Origin: Lotus japonicus
Taxonomy: Eukaryota > Streptophyta > Magnoliopsida > Fabales > Fabaceae
Direction of reading: 5' to 3'
Assembly: GCF_012489685.1 (NCBI RefSeq)
Contig: NC_080046.1
Location: 23,205,038-23,269,037, forward strand
DNA length: 64,000 nucleotides
Shown here: positions 54,966-64,000 of the stretch, in pieces
Numbering within the stretch: the first letter of the stretch is position 1
Layout of the letters: each line of letters starts with the position of its first letter
Notes under the pieces: generated by a model
Told to the model about the DNA's origin: nothing
Databases searched by the model: none
The model's input: the letters and a program-made list of their open reading frames with translations, nothing else
Made by a program: the position numbers and the translations under genes

Positions 54966-55717
54966 GCTGAACAATCAGGCATTCGCAGACCTGATTTTGT
55001 GAAGATTTAGAAAAGATTTAGATAACAAAGATTGTTACTTGATGAACAAGTTTATTTATTAGTATAAATAAGTGAGGTTTAGGCTTTTGTTAGAAACAAC
55101 CTCTTAACCACACCACCTCATCTCACCATAACCTCCTCCTCCTCCTTTCTCTCTCTCTATTTTCTATTATGAGTTGCTAAACTCCATAGTTAGTCTTAGG
55201 ATTTTTAATATTCTTGTGTTTGCAAACTTGAGGTTCTATTCTTAATGCGAATTTGTTCTTATTAATTCTCTACATCTCTATTTCTGATCTAGGGTTTGCT
55301 TAATTCCGTAGTTTTAGAAATAAGAGTTGATGCGTGTTCGCTTAGTTCATGTTAGTTCGTAACTGTTTCTTGATCGCTTAGTTTAGGAAACTGTGAATTA
55401 ATTTTCGCTTAGTTAATTAGTTCTCACGAATTAGGGAATTGATAAGGAAGAATTAATCTTTTGAAACCAATGAAGGTTTGTTGCACTTGAATGTTATAAT
55501 CCGATGACTAACACTTTCTCTTATATGATTAAATCTCTTTTAATTTCTGTTTGCTTACTTTACAATCAAATCAACCAAACCCCCTTTTTAATTGCTTTGT
55601 TTTACTCTATTATCAATTAATACTTCACCGAGTCCTCGTGAGATCGATCCTGGTGTTCAACACCTTGTACTGCATTCAAAGCAGAATACTTTGACACGCA
55701 CCCGCGACAGTGCGTTC
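54966..55717. mobile_element. Foreign segment replacing LTR 2 end and internal 2 start of the TRIM
   Basis: LTR 2 stops matching at about 54965 and internal 2 resumes at about 55718. The 752 bp between is unrelated and its last part (gagtcctcgtgagatcgatc near 55631-55650) is like the end of a plant Ty3 LTR. I found no clean 5-bp duplication, so it may be a truncated solo LTR brought in with a deletion. Confidence 0.5.
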
Positions 55718-56120
55718 ATATGGAAGTTGTCCAGCCGTTACCATGGTCTCACGAACCATCGGCTCTGATACCACTTGTAGGGGATTCAAACACCTCTCTT
55801 CGCACGGAGTAGTGGAGCGAGAAATCACAGATAAAGCACACAACATCTTTGGTCACGCAGTTCGGCCAAATTGCCTACCTCTACGGCTATAGAGTAGCTA
55901 TAGCTCCTTTGTATTACTTGTGGCATGAAGCATGTGGTACCAAGTACAACTTTTAGGGTTACATTGTTATTTTATTTATAATGGATTCTATTGATCTCTA
56001 TTTTACAATAAAATCCTAATAAATTCTAACAATCCCTTAAATCTTTTTACAATCCACATTAAATCAAATCCTAATAAACTAAAGATTTTAGCCCAAAATA
56101 TAATGAGCCAAATCTCAACA

Positions 56121-58203
56121 GATAAAAAACAGGAATAATGAGATTAAATGGATGACGAACGTGGATCCAGATATGCCAACGAAGAGACACGGTGGTGCGT
56201 TCTAAGCCACAATCGTGCTAATTAAAATAAAAGACTATGACCATGTATTAACTCTTCTCGTCTGTGCTAATGTGTTATAATTAAAGTTATCATAGCAATT
56301 TTAAACCCCATTATTATATATGTTAAGTTCTTAATTCAGTTTCATATTTGTGATTTTTTTTCTTCGCTTAATTCTATTTTTTTTAGAACAAAAGATAATT
56401 TTATTGAATAAGAAGATTATATGAGAAATAGAACAAGCAAATCCCCTATGAAAGCCACCTTTGAGAAAGGGTCTCATTAAAACCTTACAAGGAAAAACCC
56501 ATTAAGGAGAAAATCAAGTGAAGAAAAAAGAGTACTAAAATCCCTAAGAGAGCTTTCAAATACACAACCTCCCAAAATCCTCACCAAGCCACCCACGAAC
56601 TAAACAACCCAAAAACCCCTAAGCTGGTATGCAAACCATTATATTTAGAGTAATTAACCATATCAATAGTAATTAATTGGCTCTTAATCAGAGAGATAAT
56701 TTATACAATCAATAAGAGAGAATGAGTATAGGGGAATTAACGATAACTCGCTCCTAACACGAGTTTTTCGAATTTTGTTGTTGTATGTTTTCAACTTCCT
56801 ACGATTAGGTAATGAAATACCTTTAGGACACCTTTATGCAACTTCATTTGCCTATTTTCACTTATCATCTTACAATGATATTTGCTTGCAAGTTAGTGCA
56901 AACTGGTAGGGCGCTTAGCAACAAATTAAGAGTGAGCTATGGTTGGCATAATAAATAATTAGGATAACACATTGTAGCAGGGGATGATTCAATATCATTG
57001 CGATTCTGAGCTCTTTAATACTTAATCTTATCTCCAATAAATGCTTTATTTGCATACTCACAACTTAACACAACCTAAAGGTTGTTAGTCCACATAGTCC
57101 CTTAATTGAGTTCAATAAGTGGGACTTACAATCCTATATTACTTACGTGATAAGATATACTTACTCGTAACAAACGTGTTTTATTTTAACGCGACAATAA
57201 GTGACTAGTCTTTTCCAACCAGGAGTGAATGATGCAGAACACTAAGCGAACATCACTTAACTAAGGTGCAAATGGTTAGGTGTGGTCGACCATCTACCCA
57301 AGTCTTTGTAGTTCTATACAATAAACTTGTTCTCCTTCTTAGCCGATACAAATGGGAGCATGTATGTGTTGATCGTTCATTCAAAAAATATGAAGCATGT
57401 TTCAATTCTAGAATTCAAAGTGTTCAGTCTATTTTTCTTTAGGCTTCTGAGCCATTGTGTATGAATATTAAGTTTTATTATAGAAGAATTGCTCCTTATT
57501 TTCACTTCACATCTATATTGAGTGTCAAGTCTATTGTCCATTTACTTGTCTATAGCCAGCAGTCCACATTCAAAATCAAGACCAAACTATTTCTCTGTTG
57601 TAATAGTCTGTTTCCTTATCCAAAAATTATCAAAGCTAAAAATAAGCAGGTCCACAAAACATGCTAACAAGTTTTGCTGCATCTTCAAATGTTTAAAAGA
57701 ATTGATGCAATTAAATTAGCTACTCTTAGATCCATAACTTTTCCATGCTGGTTTAACTAGATCGCATAAAATTCATAGTTGATAACCTTGCCACCGCACA
57801 GAACTGATCAAATCAAAAGGAATCTTAAGAATATATATGCTGCAGCAAAATAACCAAGACGCTGTTCATTCCTACTCTGAAATAGTGGAAAACAGAATGT
57901 GATGCTGAGGGCCAATTATTAAACAACTTCAAATACTAACTTTTATATATTCCATCAAAGGGAAAATATCCTCATTCATAGGAATGAGTAATTAATTACC
58001 ATTATTTTTCAATCAACACTCAATCCATGACTGACTACCACACATTACAATTGATAAATTCATAATGAAGAACTAAAAGAACACCTTAAGTACTGCCACA
58101 TTTCAGATTCTTAGAACATTATGACTAGACACATACTAGGAAAAAGCATAATACATGAAATATTGATGTGCATTTTTTGCTCATCATACTACTTGTGCCA
58201 ATT
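56121..58203. other. Intergenic DNA with a possible LINE remnant
   Basis: Around 56385-56640, after a T-rich run, phrases such as gggtctcattaaaacctt and aaggaaaaacccattaagg resemble antisense LINE 3' ends found across plants. The rest is AT-rich with chance frames (57455-57719). Confidence 0.4.
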
Positions 58204-60279
<2,076 letters not shown>

Positions 60280-60360
60280 TGTCAAAATAATTAAACTCAA
60301 CGGGAATATTAAGTCAAGCACTTAAGATGTGATTGTGTGAGAGCACTTGTCTTCAAGCTT

Positions 60361-60370
60361 AATTTATAGT
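60361..60370 (-). promoter_or_regulatory. TATA box of the peroxidase gene
   Basis: On the minus strand ACTATAAATT lies about 85 bp upstream of the ATG, a normal distance for a plant gene with a 50-bp leader. Confidence 0.6.
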
Positions 60371-62431
60371 GAGGCATGCGCGCTCCATTTTGGACCCCAT
60401 GCAACATTTGCCTTTGGTTAGTTATGAACTTTTTATCAACTTGGGTCTTTATTGGGTTTCAACCAAATTTTATTCTCTACTTTGTACACCCACCTAATAA
60501 TTAAATTTTATCAAAATCAAACATGGAACCAATTATCCTAAAAGTTTAAGCTATAGAGTAAGAGTCATACAAATGATTTTATATTATTATTTCTAAAATG
60601 TTCTCACACACAAGAGCTCGTGGGGTGACAAGAATCGAACTCTATAACTGCTTGATCATACTAACCTCTCATACAATGTTAAAAAATTAATTATTCTAAA
60701 AGCTTAAACTATGTTGGGCAAGAGTAATAGAGTTGCTAATTCTTAATTGCATTAGTATCATAGTTGTAAAAGCTTAAACTATGTTGGGCAAGAGTAATAG
60801 AGTTGCTAATTTTGAGTTGCATTAGTATCATAGTTTGTAAGGAAACACATTGACGAGAAGAAAAACATGGGAGTGATTTGAAAAATAAAAACAAAAACGA
60901 AGAAAAAGATGAACATGTGGATTTTGTTTTGATATATAAAAAGATAAATTGCACCCTCTTGAGATTGAATCTAGAATCTCTCCCAGTACTCAATTTATAT
61001 GTCTCATAGTTCTTATCACTTCCGCTATCATGCAGTAACATTAAATATGTGTGTTTAGATATTTATTGTGTACGTGTAATGTATCATATTAATTAAGTGT
61101 ACGTGTAAATTTCTCCCGTTAACTCACTCTCCATAGGATAGAAAGAATCCTCAATGTTTAAGAAACTTAACATTGATACAACTGTGGTGTAACTCATTAG
61201 TTGCAAATGAATAGTAAAGAGATCCTAATTTTATTAAGAATAGTTGGAAAATTAATTTTTTAGGAAACATAAAGATTAAGTTTACCTTTGTAGTCGTTAA
61301 TCGTGATACAAGAGCCGGCGGATGTAACGTTTTAATTCATAAACTATTGCAGTTTTTGAATGTGAACATGCGATCAAAGGAATCAACTTAGTCAACAGAA
61401 TAATATCCAAAAGTGGAACCAAGTTCTGCCAATCTGCCAAACTTCAGAACATTCCAAGAGTATGATAATATTAATTAATAATAATAGCAAAAGTAAACGT
61501 TGTGTACAATAAAGGGTCAAAAAGGTTTATATTTGAATTTGGTTTGTCAGAGGAATGAACTGAAGCAGAATAAACCTTCCCTGATAACAAACAGAAGTTA
61601 GCATTATAAACTATAGGGTTTTTCTTGCGTTACAAGCATATAATCCAATTTGTCATGTGAGGTCCACCATTTATAGCTGGGTCCCATATTTGAGAAAATG
61701 GAATGTTGATTCTTGCTTTCCTCATTCATTTAATTTGAATTTGCAAGTCACCAGTCAAAATGGAGAAAAAGATACTAGACGAAATGAAATTTTACGTACC
61801 CTTGCCCAACACCCCACTAGAGTACTCATGTTGACACCTTTCTTTTTTAGCTTAATCTCTTTACTTTCATTTACCTACATTTCTTTTTTTATAGAAAGTT
61901 AAAGATATATATATATAGGCAAAGGCTAGGGTGCATCACCGGCACATGTGGTGTATGGGTGCATGAGCGAGTTGACCGGTTACCACCGGTAAAAAAAGAG
62001 TTTTATTAATAAAAAAAAAAATTGTCATATTTACATATTTGCAAAACGGGGTTTTTTGATTGGTTCCGGGTTCGTTAAGGTTGACTTAAAAAATTACATA
62101 AGTTGCTTTCCCTCAGCTTGTGCCTTGTAGTTTCTCTTTCCTGTGGCACGCACATATCATCCGATCTGAGCTCCATCATTCGATCTGAGCTTCATCTTCT
62201 ATCTCGACGGCATTTGAGCTTCGTTTACTATCTCCACGGTACATCCTCATCGTATTTCATTTACAATTTTGCCTACATTTATCGGTTTCTCCATTTTTTT
62301 GGTTTGATTTTGGTCCCAACAGTGAATATGTTTTCAAAATGGGTTGATTTTGTTAATTAATCTGTTTAAAAAATTGAATCGATTGTTGATTTCGATCCTC
62401 TCGTTCGAGCTTCCAGGTTTGTTGATTTGGA
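60371..62431. other. Intergenic DNA between peroxidase and FAR1-type gene
   Basis: No gene is seen. A 70-bp tandem duplication lies at 60698-60837 (aaaagcttaaactatgttgg start). Near 61921-61995, ggctagggtgcatcaccgg and an accggt-rich stretch look like a possible transposon end, unproven. The frame 62103-62360 is likely 5' UTR or chance. Confidence 0.45.
60698..60837. repeat. 70-bp direct tandem duplication
   Basis: Units 60698-60767 and 60768-60837 differ at a few positions, mainly in the cttaattgc versus ttgagttgc segment. Confidence 0.85.
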
Positions 62432-63196
62432 ATGGCAAACTCAACCGAGATAAGCTATGGTGGCACGGGATGCTTGAATAGAAACAGTGAACAGAGTGGG
62501 TCGTTGAAAGATGCTGATAAAATGTCAGAGGTAATTAACATATTGAACCATGAAAAAATTGCAGGTGTCATATGGCTATAGATAGAAATGGGTGCCATAG
62601 ATATGCATGTATGTTTGTCTTATCTTTTGTAAATTTGTTTGTCTTAGGATTTGGATGAGTTGAATGTGGAAGATAAAAATGGAGAAGACCATAGTGTGGA
62701 CTTTGAGTATGAAGAGGAAACCCATATTGAAGGTACTGATGCAACAATAGATATCAACAATGAAGATGACATCCTAATGATTGATCTTAAGAATTTATGT
62801 CCTGACAAAGTCTCAATGATGAGCTTCATTAGCTTGGATATTGCTTATTTATTCTATACTTGGTATGGAAGGGTGAATGGGTTCTCAGTTCGTAAAAGCA
62901 GTATTTTGCGGAGCAAAACAAGTCATGAAGTATTGCAACAGACCTTTGTGTGCTCTAGGGAAGGGAAACGTCGACTCAGCCGAAAGCGACGGGCAAAAAA
63001 TGAGACAAGGCTAGGATGTGAAGCCAAGTTCAGAGTCCACATCCATATTGTTACTCGACGTTGGTATGTAACTATTTTTGCATTTGCACATAATCATGAA
63101 CTTTTGGATGGACTATCTTGTGGAATGTTGCCTGCTTATAGGAAAATGAATGAGTCTGATGTTGTGCAAATGAATAACATGAGGATGGCTGGTATA
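62432..63196 (+). pseudogene. FAR1-related gene (or MULE transposase), 5' part, cut by an LTR
   Basis: Exon 1 is 62432-62530 (33 codons, MANSTEISYGG...) and exon 2 runs from 62648 for 183 codons to 63196, where an LTR begins; the intron is GT-AG, phase 0. After an acidic N-terminus comes a FAR1 DNA-binding domain: YGRVNGFSVRKSS, FVCSREG, RLGCEAKFRV and AFAHNHEL, containing the C-C-H-H zinc ligands of the WRKY-GCM1 type. FHY3/FAR1 proteins are nuclear regulators derived from MULE transposases; the transposase-like and SWIM domains are absent here. They may lie beyond the LTR outside the window. It could be a host gene or a mobile element's transposase. Confidence 0.8.
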
Positions 63197-64000
63197 TGTG
63201 AGACCCAAAATTTCCGTTATAGAATTAATTAATTAAATTCCTAACCACGATTAGGTTTCGATGTATCGTGAAGGAAACCTGAACAATTGTTTACCGAATG
63301 GAATAAATTTATGAAGGAGAAAGTTCAGGAAAAGACTAGGAATAGTATTAAAATCGATATAAGTTATAACGCGAGTCTTATTCGCTTACGCCTAGGGCAA
63401 GAGCGTTAGTAAACGATTAATTTACTTTTAAAGCACTATAGGAACTAATTCCAAAAATCTTCAGAGGAATGTTAGAACTTCTCTTAATCCTTTCCATGAC
63501 AAGCGTTTCGATCTGAAACCCTGGAATGTACGAACGCCCGAATCTAATTCTCGGAAGTTTGCCGAAACTGAATCTCTGATAGCTCAAGAACCTTAAAATA
63601 AACTGTCGATGGAGACTTTTTCTATTCGGAACTTCAAACGAATATTCCACACGCGTACACCCATTTCTTTCGATGTTTCTCATCTTTCTTCAGAAAGAAG
63701 TTTTCTCATCCGACATCAACTGCAAGAAGTAGTTTTTCGGGTAAAATCGATTTACACTGACTTTGGATCGTTTGCTTAAATTTCAAGAAACCTGTTTCGA
63801 GTTCTGGAATTCTGTCGCCAGAACCTATCTTAGAATTCACAGAGGAATGCACAGGAAAAATCGGAATCGCAAAATTTTCTTTTTCCCGCGTTTTCCATCT
63901 CCTATAAATAGGAGAAAAACCAAAAATTCTTCACCATTGCCACACCAAGGCCGCGAGCTTGAGGAAGGAGAGGGGAGGAGAGCTTTTCGCCGATTCTTGC
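63197..64000 (+). mobile_element. Family A LTR, 5' part, inserted in the FAR1-type exon
   Basis: It starts tgtgagacccaaaatt and continues with the family A order (cgattaggtttcgatgtatc, aaggagaaagttcagg, tcttcagaggaatgttagaa), clearly diverged from 21176. It runs off the right window edge, so solo LTR and full element cannot be told apart. The predicted target duplication is gtata (63192-63196). Confidence 0.85.

Larger units (their letters stand above)
52831..56120 (-). mobile_element. TRIM retroelement arranged LTR-internal-LTR-internal-LTR
   Basis: LTRs of about 345 bp start tgtaggggattcaaac and end aaatctcaaca. LTR 1 is 52831-54377 (split by a solo LTR), LTR 2 is 54791-about 54965 (truncated) and LTR 3 is 55776-56120. 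The internal region is 413 bp (54378-54790) with no coding capacity. On the minus strand a PBS, TGGTATCAGAGC, adjoins LTRs 2 and 3, and a purine tract (ccaaggtggagat, minus) adjoins LTR 1. Outer flanks are gatag and gataa. Size and lack of gag-pol fit a terminal-repeat retrotransposon in miniature; no 5S-like region (as in Cassandra) was noticed. Confidence 0.85.

Noticed and set aside
52831..56120. TRIM as a Cassandra element
   Set aside because: I did not see 5S rRNA promoter boxes in the LTR, and the LTR start differs.
60280..60321. Longer peroxidase start
   Set aside because: The upstream codon is GTG; the first ATG at 60279 gives a proper signal peptide.

Overview
This window is nuclear DNA from a flowering plant, most likely a eudicot and plausibly a legume. 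Spliced genes, plant-type class III peroxidase, bHLH and FAR1-family coding sequence, Sirevirus and Ty3/gypsy LTR retrotransposons, an L1-type LINE, Stowaway and Mutator-like MITEs and a TRIM all point that way. The species call is inference; nothing here proves the family. Host genes are few: a four-exon bHLH-ACT type regulator (39448-40747, +), a four-exon secreted peroxidase (60279-58204, -) and the first two exons of a FAR1-related gene or MULE transposase (62432-63196, +) cut by an LTR. I saw no tRNA, rRNA or CRISPR.

Layout. 1-5242: two copies of one 3.8-kb LTR family (family A) in opposite orientation, one nested in the other. 5243-6378 and 17945-18634: unclassified repeat-like DNA carrying a small coiled-coil ORF with its own TATA box, split by an 11.6-kb Sirevirus (6379-17944, minus sense) with complete LTRs, PBS, PPT, damaged gag-pol and an open 950-codon env-like ORF. 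That Sirevirus carries, antisense in its 3' region, a homologue of the same coiled-coil ORF with a similar promoter. 18635-18734 is a 100-N assembly gap. 18735-31637: tandem internal-LTR-internal-LTR array of family A, a non-autonomous (LARD-like) Ty3 element that keeps a zinc-knuckle gag tail and the end of pol. 31638-34929: deleted, older Sirevirus-like element. 36288-37112: a Stowaway-type MITE containing a Mutator-type MITE.

39448-40747: bHLH-type gene. 43085-52260: a decayed LINE split by a 4.66-kb LTR-ended insertion (45132-49789, itself holding a MITE with a 305-bp tandem array and a 1.4-kb Mutator-like element) and by a 1.33-kb solo LTR (50710-52040). 52831-56120: a TRIM of the form LTR-internal-LTR-internal-LTR, with a Sirevirus solo LTR in its first LTR. 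58204-60279: peroxidase. 62432-64000: FAR1-type exons and the family A LTR that interrupts them.

The most unusual observation is the shared promoter-plus-ORF cassette (about 5709-6251 and 7972-8525): two diverged copies of a roughly 130-codon acidic coiled-coil ORF. In both, the ATG lies 61 bp from the first base of the TATA box, and an 18-bp upstream box is conserved. One copy is inside a Sirevirus and antisense to it; the other is in unrelated flanking repeat DNA.
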